Below are positions 1-9,849 of a stretch of 64,000 nt of DNA, piece after piece; positions within the stretch are counted from its first letter, which is position 1, and the number at the start of each line of letters is the position of its first letter. The notes under the pieces were generated by a model, which did no database searches, was not told the origin of the DNA, and worked only from the letters and a program-made list of their open reading frames with translations. The position numbers and the translations under genes were made by a program. Source of the stretch: Brevundimonas sp. M20 (lineage in GTDB: Bacteria; Pseudomonadota; Alphaproteobacteria; Caulobacterales; Caulobacteraceae); contig NZ_CP041243.1 of NCBI RefSeq assembly GCF_006547065.1, positions 1,441,001-1,505,000 of the forward strand, in the 5' to 3' direction.

Positions 1-1
1 A

Positions 2-517
2 CTGACGCTGGTGGCCGAGCGCGAGAAGATCGCCGAGGTGCTGTCGGTGCTGAAGGAGCGTTTCGGCTTCCAGCAGCTGATCGACCTGTGCGGCGTGGAC
101 TTCCCGGATCGCGTGGAGCGGTTCGAGGTGGTCTATCACCTGCTGTCGCTGACGCGGAACGCGCGCGTGCGGGTCAAGGTGACCACGGACGAGGTCCAGC
201 CGGTGCCGAGCGCCGTGTCGGTCTATCCGAACGCCGACTGGTTCGAGCGCGAGGCGTTCGACATGTACGGCATGCTGTTCTCGGGCCACCCGGACCTGCG
301 TCGCATCCTGACCGACTACGGTTTCCAGGGGCATCCGCTGCGCAAGGACTTCCCGATGACGGGTTATGTCGAGGTGCGGTACGACGAGGAGCAGAAGCGG
401 GTCATCTACGAACCCGTCAAGCTGACCCAGGAGTTCCGCCAGTTCGACTTCCTGTCGCCCTGGGAAGGCGCTGAGTATCCCGCCCCGGTCCTGCCGGGCG
501 ACGAGAAGGTGAAGTGA
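2..517 (+). CDS. nuoC: NADH-quinone oxidoreductase subunit C (5'-truncated)
   Basis: NuoC is a peripheral-arm subunit of complex I (the 30 kDa subunit of the mitochondrial enzyme) and contacts NuoD near the quinone site. The frame is open to the left edge of the window, so the true start lies upstream; a GTG at 11 is unlikely to be the start because family members carry roughly 25-30 more N-terminal residues. The family signature around [19 protein letters not shown] is present, followed by the [11 protein letters not shown] segment and a C-terminal [12 protein letters not shown] motif. The stop overlaps the nuoD ATG by one base (TGATG), so translation is probably coupled. Confidence 0.95.
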   Translation: MTLVAEREKIAEVLSVLKERFGFQQLIDLCGVDFPDRVERFEVVYHLLSLTRNARVRVKVTTDEVQPVPSAVSVYPNADWFEREAFDMYGMLFSGHPDLRRILTDYGFQGHPLRKDFPMTGYVEVRYDEEQKRVIYEPVKLTQEFRQFDFLSPWEGAEYPAPVLPGDEKVK

Positions 518-1785
518 TGGCCGAAGGTTCGAGCATTCCGGCTCCGATCGGCGCCACCGACGTCTTCGACGACATGGAAGACGGCCGGACCGCGCACGCC
601 CGCGAGATGGACGACCGCAAGTTCACGATCAATTTCGGCCCGCAACACCCGGCCGCGCACGGCGTGCTGCGTCTGGTGCTGGAGCTGGACGGCGAAATCG
701 TCACCCGTGTCGATCCGCACATCGGTCTGCTGCACCGCGGCACCGAAAAGCTGATGGAGGCGCGGACCTATCTTCAGAACGTGCCGTATCTGGATCGCCT
801 CGACTACGTCGCGCCGATGAACCAGGAACATGCATTCTGCATGGCCATCGAGAAGCTGCTGGGCATCGAGGTGCCTTACCGGGCACAGCTGATCCGCGTG
901 CTGTATTCGGAGATCGGCCGGATCGGGAACCACCTGCTGAACGCGACCATGCAGGCCATGGACGTCGGCGCCCTGACGCCTCCGCTGTGGGGCCATGAAG
1001 AGCGCGAGAAGCTGATGGTGTTCTACGAGCGCGCCTGCGGCGCCCGTCTGCACGCCAACTACTTCCGTCCGGGCGGGGTCCATCAGGACCTGCCCAACGC
1101 CCTGATCGACGACATCGGGCGCTGGTGCGCCGAGTTCCCGGCGGCCCTGAAGGACATCGAGAGCCTCGTCACCGAGAACCGCATCTTCAAACAGCGCAAC
1201 GTCGACATCGGCGTGGTGTCCAAGCAGCAGGCCCTGGACTGGGGCTTCACCGGCGTGATGCTGCGCGGCTCGGACATTCCGTGGGACCTGCGCAAGGCCC
1301 AGCCGTATGAGTGCTATGCGGAACTCGAGTTCGACATCGCCGTCGGCAAGAACGGCGACTGCTGGGACCGCTACCTCTGCCGCGTCGAGGAGATGAAGCA
1401 GTCGGTGCGGATCATGGAGCAGTGCATCCACAAGCTGCGCAACTGCCCCGGCGAGCCGGTCATGCTGGAGGACAACAAGATTGTCCCGCCGCGCCGCGGT
1501 GAGATGAAGCGCTCGATGGAAGCGCTGATCCACCACTTCAAGCTCTACACCGAGGGCTTCCGGACGCCGGAAGGCGAAGCCTACGCCGCCGTCGAGGCGC
1601 CGAAGGGCGAGTTCGGCATCTATCTGGTGTCGGACGGTACGAACAAACCGTACCGGGTGAAGATCTCGGCGCCCGGCTTCCGTCACCTGCAGGCGATGGA
1701 CTGGATGAACCGCAACCACCAGCTGGCTGACGTCTCGGCCATCCTGGGCTCGCTCGACATCGTTTTCGGAGAAGTGGACCGATGA
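517..1785 (+). CDS. nuoD: NADH-quinone oxidoreductase subunit D
   Basis: NuoD is the 49 kDa-type subunit of complex I that lines the quinone-binding cavity together with NuoB. The protein (422 aa from this ATG) contains [13 protein letters not shown] and [11 protein letters not shown], both hallmarks of the family, and ends in the conserved [13 protein letters not shown] one codon upstream (514) could also be read, but the ATG that overlaps the nuoC stop is the simpler start. The N-terminus has about 30 extra residues before the conserved core, as is usual in alphaproteobacteria. It overlaps nuoE by four bases. Confidence 0.96.
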   Translation: MAEGSSIPAPIGATDVFDDMEDGRTAHAREMDDRKFTINFGPQHPAAHGVLRLVLELDGEIVTRVDPHIGLLHRGTEKLMEARTYLQNVPYLDRLDYVAPMNQEHAFCMAIEKLLGIEVPYRAQLIRVLYSEIGRIGNHLLNATMQAMDVGALTPPLWGHEEREKLMVFYERACGARLHANYFRPGGVHQDLPNALIDDIGRWCAEFPAALKDIESLVTENRIFKQRNVDIGVVSKQQALDWGFTGVMLRGSDIPWDLRKAQPYECYAELEFDIAVGKNGDCWDRYLCRVEEMKQSVRIMEQCIHKLRNCPGEPVMLEDNKIVPPRRGEMKRSMEALIHHFKLYTEGFRTPEGEAYAAVEAPKGEFGIYLVSDGTNKPYRVKISAPGFRHLQAMDWMNRNHQLADVSAILGSLDIVFGEVDR

Positions 1786-2444
1786 GCGTTCGTCGTCTCG
1801 CCAAGGAACAGCCTGACTCTTTCGCCTTCTCGAAGGCGACGAAGGCCAAGGCTGAATGGTGGATCAAGAAGTATCCCGAGAACCGTCGCCAGTCGGCGGT
1901 GATCCCGGTGCTCTGGCTGGTCCAGAAGCAGGAAGGCTGGGTCTCGGAACCCGCCATCCGCGCCGTAGCCGAACTGCTGGGCATGCCCTTCATCCGGGTG
2001 CTGGAGGTCGCGACCTTCTACACCATGTTCATGCTGCAGCCGGTCGGCTCGGCGGCCCTGATCCAGGTGTGCGGCACGACGCCGTGCATGCTGCGCGGCG
2101 CCAATGATCTGATGGACGTCTGCAAGAAGAAGATCGGGCCGAAGCAGACGCTGAGCGCCGATGGTCGCTTCACCTGGGAAGAGGTCGAGTGCATGGGCGC
2201 CTGCGCCAATGCCCCGATGGCCGCGATCAACGACTACTACTTCGAAGACCTGACGCCGGAAAACATGGCCCAGATCATCGACGACTTCGCCGCCGGCAAG
2301 ACGCCGAAGCCGGGCTCGCGCGTCGGCCGTCACACCTCGGAGCCCGAGGGCGGCGCGCGCACGCTGACCGATCCGAAGCTGTATGACGGTTCGGCCGCCA
2401 AGCCGATCAAGTCGCTGCCGAACAGCAAGCCGGTGACGGCATGA
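1782..2444 (+). CDS. nuoE: NADH-quinone oxidoreductase subunit E
   Basis: NuoE is the 24 kDa-type subunit carrying the N1a [2Fe-2S] cluster in the NADH module of complex I. The thioredoxin-like fold ligands are visible as Cys97-x4-Cys102 and Cys137-x3-Cys141. The protein is 220 aa; after the core (about residue 170) there is a basic, proline- and serine-rich tail of about 50 residues that ends KPVTA. Start and stop are linked to nuoD and to the following small membrane gene by ATGA-type overlaps, so it lies inside one transcription unit. Confidence 0.96.
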   Translation: MSVRRLAKEQPDSFAFSKATKAKAEWWIKKYPENRRQSAVIPVLWLVQKQEGWVSEPAIRAVAELLGMPFIRVLEVATFYTMFMLQPVGSAALIQVCGTTPCMLRGANDLMDVCKKKIGPKQTLSADGRFTWEEVECMGACANAPMAAINDYYFEDLTPENMAQIIDDFAAGKTPKPGSRVGRHTSEPEGGARTLTDPKLYDGSAAKPIKSLPNSKPVTA

Positions 2445-2710
2445 GCCTGCCTGACCTCGACACCGAAGAGGGCCGCGCGGCCTATCGCGCCGAGGTCAAG
2501 GCCGTGGGTCGTCCGCTGCGTCTGGGCGGTCTGGTGCTGATCCTGCTCGGCGCCGGCTATGTCATCGCCACGCGCTATGAGGCCCTGCCGGCGATCCAGC
2601 CGCTGATGCTGGTCGCCTACGGCTTCGTCGCCGCGGGCTGGGTGCTGTTCCTGGCCGCGACCTACCTGCGTACCCGCTACCACAAGCGCCGTCTGGCGGA
2701 AGGACTCTAG
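2441..2710 (+). CDS. small two-helix membrane protein in nuo operon
   Basis: An 89-aa protein, not recognised as a complex I subunit. A charged N-terminus ([21 protein letters not shown]) is followed by two hydrophobic segments, about residues 28-43 and 50-72, and a basic C-terminus ([13 protein letters not shown]). This suggests an inner-membrane hairpin with the basic tail in the cytoplasm. It overlaps the nuoE stop by four bases and ends five bases before nuoF, so it is translated with the NADH-module genes. Its role is unknown; an assembly or accessory function for complex I is only suggested by position. Confidence 0.8.
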   Translation: MSLPDLDTEEGRAAYRAEVKAVGRPLRLGGLVLILLGAGYVIATRYEALPAIQPLMLVAYGFVAAGWVLFLAATYLRTRYHKRRLAEGL

Positions 2711-2715
2711 GAACC

Positions 2716-4029
2716 ATGGTCGGTATCCTCGAAGACAAGGATCGCATCTTCACCAACCTCTATGGTCTCCAGGACTGGGGCCTTGAGGGCGCGAAGAAGC
2801 GCGGCGCGTGGAACGCGACGAAGGACATGCTCGACCTCGGTCGGGACTGGATCATCACCAACGTCAAGAACTCGGGCCTGCGTGGACGCGGCGGCGCCGG
2901 CTTCTCGACCGGCCTGAAGTGGTCGTTCATGCCCAAGGAAGTGAAGGATCGTCCTCACTACCTGGTCGTCAACGCCGACGAGTCCGAACCCGCGACCTGC
3001 AAGGATCGCGAGATCATGCGCCACGATCCGCAGCTGCTGATCGAAGGCTGTCTGATCGCCAGCTTCGCGATGCAGGCCCACGCCTGCTACATCTACCTGC
3101 GCGGCGAGTACGTGCTGGAGCGCGAGCGCATGGAAGCCGCGGTCAAGCAGGCCTATGAGGCCAAGCTGATCGGCAAGGACAACGTCCATGGCTGGGACTT
3201 CGACGTCTACATCCACCACGGCGCCGGCGCGTACATCTGCGGCGAAGAGACCGCCCTGCTGGAGTCGCTGGAAGGCAAGAAGGGCCAGCCGCGCCTGAAG
3301 CCGCCGTTCCCGGCGGGCGCCGGTCTGTATGGCTGCCCGACGACCGTGAACAACGTCGAGTCCATCGCCGTGGTCGGCACCATCCTGCGCCGGGGCGCGG
3401 ACTGGTTCGCCAGCTTCGGTCGCCCGAACAACACCGGCACCAAGCTGATGTCGCTGGCCGGACACATCAACACGCCCTGCGTGGTCGAAGAGGCCATGTC
3501 GATCCCGCTGCGTCAGCTGATCGAGGATCACGGTGGCGGCGTTCGCGGCGGCTGGGGTAATCTGAAAGCCATCATCCCCGGCGGCGCGTCCTGCCCGGTG
3601 ATCACCCGTGAGCAGGCCGAAGTCGCCCTGATGGACTTCGACTCGATGCGCGAGCTGCGCTCGTCGCTGGGCACCGCGGGCGTCACGGTGATGGACGAGT
3701 CCACGGACATCGTGAAGGCGATCGCCCGCATCAGTTACTTCTTCAAGCACGAGAGCTGCGGCCAGTGCACGCCGTGCCGCGAAGGCACCGGCTGGATGTG
3801 GCGCGTGCTGGAGCGGATGGCGGTCGGCGAGGCTGATCCGTCCGAAATCGACATGCTGCTGGAAGTCTCGACCCAGATCGAAGGTCATACGATCTGCGCC
3901 CTGGGCGACGCGGCGGCCTGGCCGGTTCAGGGCCTGATCCGTCACTTCCGCCATGAGATCGAGGACCGCATCTCCACCTACCGCAGCCGCCGCGCGAACT
4001 TCGCCGGCCATGCGATCGCCGCGGAGTAA
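2716..4029 (+). CDS. nuoF: NADH-quinone oxidoreductase subunit F (NADH/FMN binding)
   Basis: NuoF (437 aa) oxidises NADH with FMN and passes electrons to cluster N3. The glycine-rich [16 protein letters not shown] (about residues 54-69) and [19 protein letters not shown] segments are the FMN/NADH-binding motifs. Three N3 ligands lie in [14 protein letters not shown] near residue 350 and the fourth Cys in [13 protein letters not shown] about 40 residues later. The C-terminus is the normal length for the mitochondrial-like enzyme. The gene is preceded by the 89-aa membrane gene and followed two bases later by a lipoprotein gene. Confidence 0.97.
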   Translation: MVGILEDKDRIFTNLYGLQDWGLEGAKKRGAWNATKDMLDLGRDWIITNVKNSGLRGRGGAGFSTGLKWSFMPKEVKDRPHYLVVNADESEPATCKDREIMRHDPQLLIEGCLIASFAMQAHACYIYLRGEYVLERERMEAAVKQAYEAKLIGKDNVHGWDFDVYIHHGAGAYICGEETALLESLEGKKGQPRLKPPFPAGAGLYGCPTTVNNVESIAVVGTILRRGADWFASFGRPNNTGTKLMSLAGHINTPCVVEEAMSIPLRQLIEDHGGGVRGGWGNLKAIIPGGASCPVITREQAEVALMDFDSMRELRSSLGTAGVTVMDESTDIVKAIARISYFFKHESCGQCTPCREGTGWMWRVLERMAVGEADPSEIDMLLEVSTQIEGHTICALGDAAAWPVQGLIRHFRHEIEDRISTYRSRRANFAGHAIAAE

Positions 4030-4031
4030 CG

Positions 4032-4523
4032 ATGCGCCTGACCGCCGTTTCGATGCTGGCCCTTCTGACCCTCGCCGCCTGCGGCGAGCGGACGGACGCG
4101 CCTGCCTCGACCCCGGCGGACAAGGTCTCGGCCGAGGCTCCGGTCTCTGACGCGCAGGTCAGCGCGCCTGTCGCCCTGAACGCCGCCGATCTGCGCCGCG
4201 TCTGCCGCGCCGGTCTGGCGGCGATCCACGGTCAGGACGTTTCGGCCATGGAGGTCGACGGGCTTGAGGGCGAGGTGGTGAACCTGTCCTGGCGCGCTCC
4301 GGTCGACGGTGGACGCCGTCGGGGCCAGTGCCGCGTGGACGGGGACATCGTCGTGTGGAAGCCGGTCGATGCGCCGACGGTGGAGTCCAATCGCTGGATG
4401 AACCAGTCCGGCGACCCGGTGTCCCGCTTCGTGCTGGACGGCGACGCCATCACCATCAATACGACCCTGCCGGACGGAACCTCCGCCTCGCAGACGGTCG
4501 AACTGGCCGCGGGGCGTTCTTAA
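4032..4523 (+). CDS. putative lipoprotein in nuo operon
   Basis: A 163-aa protein with an N-terminal signal peptide ending in a lipobox (LTLAAC, Cys17), so it is probably a lipoprotein exported to the periplasmic side. An Ala/Pro/Thr-rich linker is followed by a compact domain with two further cysteines (VCRAGL and GQCRVDG) that could form a disulfide, and several beta-strand-like stretches. No family was recognised. It begins two bases after the nuoF stop and so is cotranscribed with the NADH-module genes; nothing else indicates a functional link. Confidence 0.8.
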   Translation: MRLTAVSMLALLTLAACGERTDAPASTPADKVSAEAPVSDAQVSAPVALNAADLRRVCRAGLAAIHGQDVSAMEVDGLEGEVVNLSWRAPVDGGRRRGQCRVDGDIVVWKPVDAPTVESNRWMNQSGDPVSRFVLDGDAITINTTLPDGTSASQTVELAAGRS

Positions 4524-4599
4524 TGACCGTGGCGAAAGCGTTTTCGGGGGGACTGGCGACATCGCCGGTCCGTAGCTTGTTCAACTGGGGAGTTTGACT

Positions 4600-5052
4600 A
4601 TGCGCGGCAAGATTCTGAACTTTGACGAATACACCGGCTCGGGCCTGATCAGCGGCGACGACGGCGGTCGTTACACCTTCACGCGCGGCGGCCTGATGGG
4701 CGAGCCGGGCGCGTCGCTGGCCGGTTCGGACGTGGACTTCGAGGTCGCTGACGGCGTGGCCACCAACATCTATGTGACCTCGACCCAACGCGTCGCGTCG
4801 AGCAGCGACAAAAACAAGATCGTCGCCGCCCTGCTGGCCTTCTTCCTGGGCACGCTGGGTGTTCACAAATTCTATCTCGGCAAGACCACCGCCGGCATCA
4901 TCATGCTGGTGTGCGGCACGGTCGGCTGGCTGCTTATCCTGCCGGGCCTGATCAATGCCGTCATCGCCTTCGTCGAATTCATCATCTACCTGATCAAGTC
5001 GGACGAGGACTTCCACCGCGACTACGTCGTCGGCAACAAGTCCTGGTTCTGA
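4600..5052 (+). CDS. cold-shock-like N-terminus fused to TM2 domain
   Basis: A 150-aa protein. Residues 1-60 (GKILNFDEYTGSGLISGDD, then RYTFTRGGL) resemble the beta-barrel of cold-shock/S1-like domains, in which K-x-FN-xx-GxGFI motifs bind RNA or ssDNA. Residues 72-133 form a TM2 domain: a hydrophobic helix, the GVHKFYLGK motif, and a second hydrophobic stretch up to about residue 132. The ATG at 4600 was chosen over an in-frame TTG at 4594 because GGGGAG lies just upstream (4587-4592). It sits between the lipoprotein gene and nuoG. The function is unknown; the cold-shock assignment is by motif similarity only. Confidence 0.8.
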   Translation: MRGKILNFDEYTGSGLISGDDGGRYTFTRGGLMGEPGASLAGSDVDFEVADGVATNIYVTSTQRVASSSDKNKIVAALLAFFLGTLGVHKFYLGKTTAGIIMLVCGTVGWLLILPGLINAVIAFVEFIIYLIKSDEDFHRDYVVGNKSWF

Positions 5053-5093
5053 TCCGGTCCGCTCAAGTACAAGAAACGCAGAGGTCGCGGGTA

Positions 5094-7139
5094 ATGCCCA
5101 TCGCGAAAGTCAACGGCGTAGAGACCGAGTTCGAGCCCGGTATGACCGTGCTCCAGGTCGCCGAGCGCGCCGGGCATGAGATCCCGCGCTTCTGCTATCA
5201 CGAGCGCCTGTCCATCGCCGGCAACTGCCGGATGTGCCTTGTCGAGGTGAAGCCGGGACCGCCGAAGCCGCAAGCTTCGTGCGCGCTCCCGGCCGCCGAG
5301 GGCCAGGAAATCTTCACCGACACGCCGATGGTGAGGAAGGCCCGCGAAGGGGTGATGGAGTTCCTGCTCATCAACCACCCGCTGGACTGCCCGATCTGCG
5401 ATCAGGGCGGCGAGTGCGACCTGCAGGACCAGGCTGTCGGCTATGGCCGTGACGGCTCGCGCTATGCCGAGAACAAGCGCGCGGTCGAAGAAAAGAACAT
5501 GGGGCCGACGGTGAAGACCTTCATGACGCGGTGCATCCAGTGCACCCGTTGTGTCCGCTTCATCACCGAGGTGGCGGGTGTTCCCGACATCGGCATGATC
5601 TCGCGCGGCGAGGACGCCGAGATCACCACCTATCTGGAAAAGAACATCGACAGCGAGCTGTCGGGCAACGTCAACGACCTGTGCCCGGTGGGCGCCCTGA
5701 CGCACCGCCCGTGGCAGTACCACTACCGTCCGTGGGAGCTGAAGAAGACCGAGACCATCGACGTCATGGACGCGCTGGGTTCGAACATCCGCGCCGACTT
5801 CAAGGGCTCGGAAGTGATGCGCGTGCTGCCGCGCGTGAACGAAGGCATCAATGAGGAGTGGCTGTCGGACGTCAGCCGCTATGCCGTCGACGGTCTGCAA
5901 CGCCAGCGTCTGGACCGCCCGTATGTCCGTGAGAACGGCCGTCTGCGCGCCGCCTCGTGGGACGAGGCCCTGGGCGTCGTGGCCGCCAAGCTGAACGCGG
6001 CGTCGGCGGACCGCATCGGCGTGGTCGCCGGCGACCTGCAGGATGCGGAATCGATGAAGGCGGCGCTGGACCTGTTCCGCGCGCTGGGTTCGGCCAACAC
6101 CGACTGCCGTCAGGACGGCGCCGCGCTGGGCTACGGTCCGCGTGAAGGCTGGCTGTTCAACAGCGGCCTGCAAGGTATTGAAAACGCTGACGCGATCCTG
6201 ATCGTCGGCGCCAATCCGCGCACCGAGGCTCCGCTGCTGAACGCCCGCCTGCGCAAGGCTTGGCTGGCCGGCAAGACCGAGATCGGTCTGATCGGCGAAC
6301 AGGCGGCCCTGACGTTCGACTACAACTGGCTGGGCGCCGGATCGAAGACGCTGGCCAAGCTGCCGAAGGCGGCCGTCGACTTCCTGACCAAGGCCGAGCG
6401 TCCGGCGATCATCGTCGGTTCGGGCGCCCTGACCGGCGAGACCGGCCCGGCCGTGCTGAACGCCCTGGGCGCGCTGGCCAGGAAGGTCGGCGTGGTCACC
6501 GAAGGCTGGAACGGCTTCAACGTCCTGCACACGGCCGCGTCGCGCGTGGCCGGTCTGGACATGGGCTTCGTCCCGGGCGAGGGCGGCAAGTCCGTCTTCG
6601 ACATGATCAAGCCGGGCGCGCTGGACGTGCTGTTCCTGCTGGGCGCCGATGAGATCGAACTGGGCGGCTCTGACGCCTTCCGCGTCTATCTGGGTTCGCA
6701 CGGCGACCGCGGCGCGCACGGCGCGGACGTGATCCTGCCGGGCTCGGCCTATACCGAGAAGTCGGGCCTGTATGTGAACACCGAGGGCCGGGTGCAGATG
6801 GCGGAACGCGTCGTCTTCCCGAAGCGACAGGCCAAGGAGGACTGGGCCATCCTGCGCGCCCTGTCGGCCCTGGTCGGGCAGACGCTGCCTTACGATACCC
6901 TGGACGCCCTGCGTTCGAAGCTGATGGCGGATCACCCGACCTTCGGCCGCATCGACTACCTGCCGACCCCCGCGTCGTTCGACGTGGCGTCGCTGGGCAG
7001 GAAGGGCGATCTGGGCGACGTCGCCTTCGCCTCGCTGGTGCGCGACCCCTATCTGAACAATCCGATCACGCGCGCCAGCGTGACCATGGCCGAGCTGTCC
7101 GCCCAGCGGATCGCCCCGGTCGCGATGGCGGCGGAGTAA
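5094..7139 (+). CDS. nuoG: NADH-quinone oxidoreductase subunit G
   Basis: NuoG is the largest peripheral subunit and the chain of Fe-S clusters from NuoF/NuoE to NuoI. The 681-aa product has the [2Fe-2S] domain (FCYHERL, then GNCRMCLVEV), the His/Cys N5 region (CPICDQGGECDLQDQ), the N4 ligands (RCIQCTRCVRF) and DLCPVGALTHRPWQY leading into the molybdopterin-oxidoreductase-like fold without the cofactor. The length matches the short mitochondrial/alphaproteobacterial form rather than the ~900-aa enterobacterial one. The frame stays open upstream to 4911, but the ATG at 5094 begins the conserved MPIAKVNGVETEF and has GAGG upstream. Confidence 0.96.
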   Translation: MPIAKVNGVETEFEPGMTVLQVAERAGHEIPRFCYHERLSIAGNCRMCLVEVKPGPPKPQASCALPAAEGQEIFTDTPMVRKAREGVMEFLLINHPLDCPICDQGGECDLQDQAVGYGRDGSRYAENKRAVEEKNMGPTVKTFMTRCIQCTRCVRFITEVAGVPDIGMISRGEDAEITTYLEKNIDSELSGNVNDLCPVGALTHRPWQYHYRPWELKKTETIDVMDALGSNIRADFKGSEVMRVLPRVNEGINEEWLSDVSRYAVDGLQRQRLDRPYVRENGRLRAASWDEALGVVAAKLNAASADRIGVVAGDLQDAESMKAALDLFRALGSANTDCRQDGAALGYGPREGWLFNSGLQGIENADAILIVGANPRTEAPLLNARLRKAWLAGKTEIGLIGEQAALTFDYNWLGAGSKTLAKLPKAAVDFLTKAERPAIIVGSGALTGETGPAVLNALGALARKVGVVTEGWNGFNVLHTAASRVAGLDMGFVPGEGGKSVFDMIKPGALDVLFLLGADEIELGGSDAFRVYLGSHGDRGAHGADVILPGSAYTEKSGLYVNTEGRVQMAERVVFPKRQAKEDWAILRALSALVGQTLPYDTLDALRSKLMADHPTFGRIDYLPTPASFDVASLGRKGDLGDVAFASLVRDPYLNNPITRASVTMAELSAQRIAPVAMAAE

Positions 7140-7145
7140 GGCTCT

Positions 7146-8222
7146 ATGGACTTCTGGACCACTCCTCTCGGCTGGACGCTCGCCACCATCGGCGCGATCC
7201 TGCTCGTCACGGTCGGCGTGCTGGTGGCCGTCGCCTTCCTGCTGCTGGCCGACCGCAAGGTCTGGGCCGCCATCCAGATGCGCAAGGGCCCGAACGTCGT
7301 CGGTCCCTTCGGCCTGCTTCAGTCCTTCGCGGACATGATCAAATTCGTGCTGAAGGAGATCGTCGTCCCGGCGGGCGCCGACAAGTCGATCTTCCTGCTG
7401 GCGCCGATCATCACGGTGATCACGGCCTTCATGGTCTGGGCGGTCATTCCGTTCGCGCCGGGCTGGGTCATTTCGGACCTGAACATCGGCATCCTGTACG
7501 TGCTCGCGATCAGCTCACTGGGCGTCTACGGCATCATCATGGGCGGCTGGGCTTCGAACTCGAAGTACCCGTTCCTGGGCGCGCTGCGTTCGGCGGCGCA
7601 GATGGTGTCGTATGAAGTGTCCATCGGTCTGGTGATCATCAATGTGATCCTGCTGGCCGGGACGATGAACCTGTCGGGGATCGTCGACGCCCAGCAGGGC
7701 GCCATCTGGAACTGGTTCGTGTTCGGCGGCGGCGCCGGGACCTGGCCTACCGTCATCGTGCTGTTCCCGATGATGATCGTCTTCTTCATCTCGGCGCTGG
7801 CCGAGACCAACCGCCCGCCGTTCGACTTGCCGGAAGCCGAGTCGGAACTCGTGGCCGGTTATCAGGTGGAGTACAGCTCGACCCCGTACCTGCTCTTCAT
7901 GATGGGCGAGTACGTGAACATCGTCTTCATGTGCGCGATGATCTCGATCCTGTTCTTCGGCGGCTGGAACCCCGGCCTGCCGCAGGCGTGGCTCGACAGC
8001 CTGCCGGCGTGGATCGAGTACTCGATCTACCTGCTGACCTTCTTCGTGAAGATCGTCTTCTGGTTCATCATGTTCGCGCTCGTGAAGGGCTTCGTGCCCC
8101 GCTACCGCTATGACCAGCTGATGCGTCTGGGTTGGAAGATCTTCCTGCCGACCTCGCTGCTGGCGGTCATCGTCACCTCGGGCTGGCTGGTGGCCTCGCG
8201 TGTTTACGGGTGGGGCGGATGA
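7146..8222 (+). CDS. nuoH: NADH-quinone oxidoreductase subunit H
   Basis: NuoH is the membrane-arm subunit that contacts the peripheral arm and forms part of the quinone channel. The 358-aa protein has about eight hydrophobic helices. Conserved cytoplasmic loops are [29 protein letters not shown] and [20 protein letters not shown], which carries the glutamates important for quinone coupling. It starts six bases after nuoG and overlaps the next lipoprotein gene by four bases. Confidence 0.97.
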   Translation: MDFWTTPLGWTLATIGAILLVTVGVLVAVAFLLLADRKVWAAIQMRKGPNVVGPFGLLQSFADMIKFVLKEIVVPAGADKSIFLLAPIITVITAFMVWAVIPFAPGWVISDLNIGILYVLAISSLGVYGIIMGGWASNSKYPFLGALRSAAQMVSYEVSIGLVIINVILLAGTMNLSGIVDAQQGAIWNWFVFGGGAGTWPTVIVLFPMMIVFFISALAETNRPPFDLPEAESELVAGYQVEYSSTPYLLFMMGEYVNIVFMCAMISILFFGGWNPGLPQAWLDSLPAWIEYSIYLLTFFVKIVFWFIMFALVKGFVPRYRYDQLMRLGWKIFLPTSLLAVIVTSGWLVASRVYGWGG

Positions 8223-8446
8223 TCCGCGCGCTCGCCCTTTCCGGCCTGATGCTGACGGCTTCGGTCGTCGGCGGCTGCACCTTCCGGCCGATCACGCCGG
8301 AAGTCGGCTCGCCCATGGGCGACATGGACCGGGCCGAGCGCGCGCGCGACCGCAATGACCGCAACCACCCGGCCTGTCGGGATGACCGCAGCGAACGCGA
8401 TGATCAGCCGGACGGCTGTGATCGCGTGGTGAGGAGGGACCGATGA
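8219..8446 (+). CDS. small charged lipoprotein A between nuoH and nuoI
   Basis: A 75-aa product starting at an ATG inside the nuoH stop (ATGA). The signal sequence [19 protein letters not shown] ends in a lipobox (VGGC, Cys20). The mature part is extremely rich in Asp and Arg (repeated [15 protein letters not shown]) with two further cysteines, so it is low-complexity and probably disordered. It overlaps the second lipoprotein gene by four bases. No family was recognised and the function is unknown. A longer in-frame reading from upstream GTG/ATG codons would overlap nuoH and destroy the signal peptide, so the short form was chosen. Confidence 0.7.
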   Translation: MIRALALSGLMLTASVVGGCTFRPITPEVGSPMGDMDRAERARDRNDRNHPACRDDRSERDDQPDGCDRVVRRDR

Positions 8447-8658
8447 TCCGCGTGACCCTGATCGCCCTCGCGGCTGTCACCCTCGGCGCCTGCGCCGGGG
8501 AACCCTACGAACCCATGCCGGTGTCGCCCTATCAGTGGCAGCAGCGGCAGGAACGCATCGAGCGTCAGGAGGCCGAGCGCCTTCAGCGTTGCGAGGCGAT
8601 GGATAAACAGAGCGAGCGTTACGCCCGCGAGTGCCCGCGTACCGGAGGCGCGCAATAA
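8443..8658 (+). CDS. small lipoprotein B between nuoH and nuoI
   Basis: A 71-aa product with a signal peptide and lipobox (TLGAC, Cys16) and a short mature region rich in Gln, Glu and Arg ([20 protein letters not shown]) that looks helical or coiled-coil. Two more cysteines lie in the mature part. It overlaps lipoprotein A by four bases upstream and the nuoI ATG by one base downstream (TAATG), so it is translationally coupled within the nuo operon. No family was recognised; a periplasmic role near complex I is conjecture. Confidence 0.7.
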   Translation: MIRVTLIALAAVTLGACAGEPYEPMPVSPYQWQQRQERIERQEAERLQRCEAMDKQSERYARECPRTGGAQ

Positions 8659-9149
8659 TGCTGAACCGTCTCGTCCAGGCTGCGAAGGGGGCGTTGCTGA
8701 TCGACGTCGTCGGCGCGCTCGGCCTGTCGCTGAAATACATGGCCCGTCCGAAGATGACGGTGAACTATCCGTTCGAGCGGAACCCGCAGTCGCCGCGCTT
8801 CCGCGGTGAGCACGCGCTGCGCCGCTATGCGAACGGCGAGGAACGCTGCATCGCCTGCAAGCTGTGCGAGGCCATCTGTCCGGCGCAAGCCATCACCATC
8901 GAGGCCGAACCGCGCGCCGACGGCAGCCGCCGCACGACCCGCTACGACATCGACATGGTCAAATGCATCTACTGCGGCCTGTGCCAGGAGGCCTGCCCGG
9001 TAGACGCGATCGTCGAAGGTCCGAACTCGGAGTTCACGACCGAGACGCGCGAGGAACTGCTGTACGACAAGGACCGGCTGCTCTCGAACGGGGATCGTTG
9101 GGAACGGCTGATCGCCAAGAATCTGGAACTCGACGCGCCTTACCGTTAA
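8658..9149 (+). CDS. nuoI: NADH-quinone oxidoreductase subunit I
   Basis: NuoI is the TYKY-type subunit carrying [4Fe-4S] clusters N6a and N6b, the last electron relay before N2 in NuoB. Both ferredoxin motifs are complete: Cys64-x2-67-x2-70-x3-74 followed by Pro, and Cys103-x2-106-x2-109-x3-113 followed by Pro. An N-terminal amphipathic helix ([20 protein letters not shown]) anchors it to the membrane. The ATG at 8658 overlaps the preceding lipoprotein stop and gives the usual 163-aa length; reading further upstream would only add residues encoded within the lipoprotein gene. Confidence 0.97.
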   Translation: MLNRLVQAAKGALLIDVVGALGLSLKYMARPKMTVNYPFERNPQSPRFRGEHALRRYANGEERCIACKLCEAICPAQAITIEAEPRADGSRRTTRYDIDMVKCIYCGLCQEACPVDAIVEGPNSEFTTETREELLYDKDRLLSNGDRWERLIAKNLELDAPYR

Positions 9150-9222
9150 GGCGCAGACGCGAAACGGGGAGGCGATTCCGAACGGGGTCGCCGCCCATAA
9201 CCGAAAGGGGCCGAGGCCTCCG

Positions 9223-9849
9223 ATGTTGCAAGGCATAGCCTTCTATGTGCTGGCGGCGGTTGCCGTGGTGAGCGCCCTTCTGGTCGTCACCGCGAAGAAC
9301 CCGGTGCACAGCGTTCTTTTCCTGATCCTGACGTTCTTCACGGCGGCGGGTCTGTTCGTCCTGCTCGGCGCGGAGTTCCTCGCCATGCTGCTGATCGTCG
9401 TCTACGTCGGCGCGGTCGCGGTGCTGTTCCTGTTCGTGGTGATGATGCTGGACGTCGACTTCCTGCGGCTGCGCGAAGGGTTCGCGCGGTATATGCCGCT
9501 GGCGGTGATCGTGGCGGGCATCCTGCTGGCCGAGATGGTCATGATCGCCCTGGCCACCGTCGTCGGCGGCGCGGCCGCCGACAAGACGGTCCCGGTGGCC
9601 TCGACCGCAGACGCCTCGAACGTCGAGACCATTGGTCGGGTGCTCTACACGGACTACGTCTACTTCTTCCAGGCGGCGGGCATCGTGCTGCTGATCGCGA
9701 TGATCGGCGCCATCGTCCTGACCCTGCGTCACAAGCCCCACGTCAAACGCCAGAACGTCGCCGATCAGGTCGCGCGCGACGCCAAGAAGGCGCTGGAAGT
9801 GAAGTCGGTCGCCACCGGCGCGGGCGTCAACCCGGAGGACCTGGTCTGA
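9223..9849 (+). CDS. nuoJ: NADH-quinone oxidoreductase subunit J
   Basis: NuoJ (ND6-type) is a small membrane-arm subunit of complex I. The 208-aa protein has five hydrophobic helices; the third carries the conserved [18 protein letters not shown] stretch with the pi-bulge glycine. The C-terminal 40 residues are polar and Lys-rich. A 73-bp gap separates it from nuoI, the longest inside this part of the operon; no clear promoter was seen there. It overlaps nuoK by one base (TGATG). Confidence 0.96.
   Translation: MLQGIAFYVLAAVAVVSALLVVTAKNPVHSVLFLILTFFTAAGLFVLLGAEFLAMLLIVVYVGAVAVLFLFVVMMLDVDFLRLREGFARYMPLAVIVAGILLAEMVMIALATVVGGAAADKTVPVASTADASNVETIGRVLYTDYVYFFQAAGIVLLIAMIGAIVLTLRHKPHVKRQNVADQVARDAKKALEVKSVATGAGVNPEDLV

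Noticed and set aside
406..1719. A 437-codon minus-strand frame opposite nuoD
   Set aside because: Typical GC-rich shadow frame; the plus strand encodes a fully conserved NuoD.
4911..5093. N-terminal extension of nuoG to 4911
   Set aside because: The extra residues are out-of-frame TM2-gene sequence; the conserved MPIAKVNG start is at 5094.
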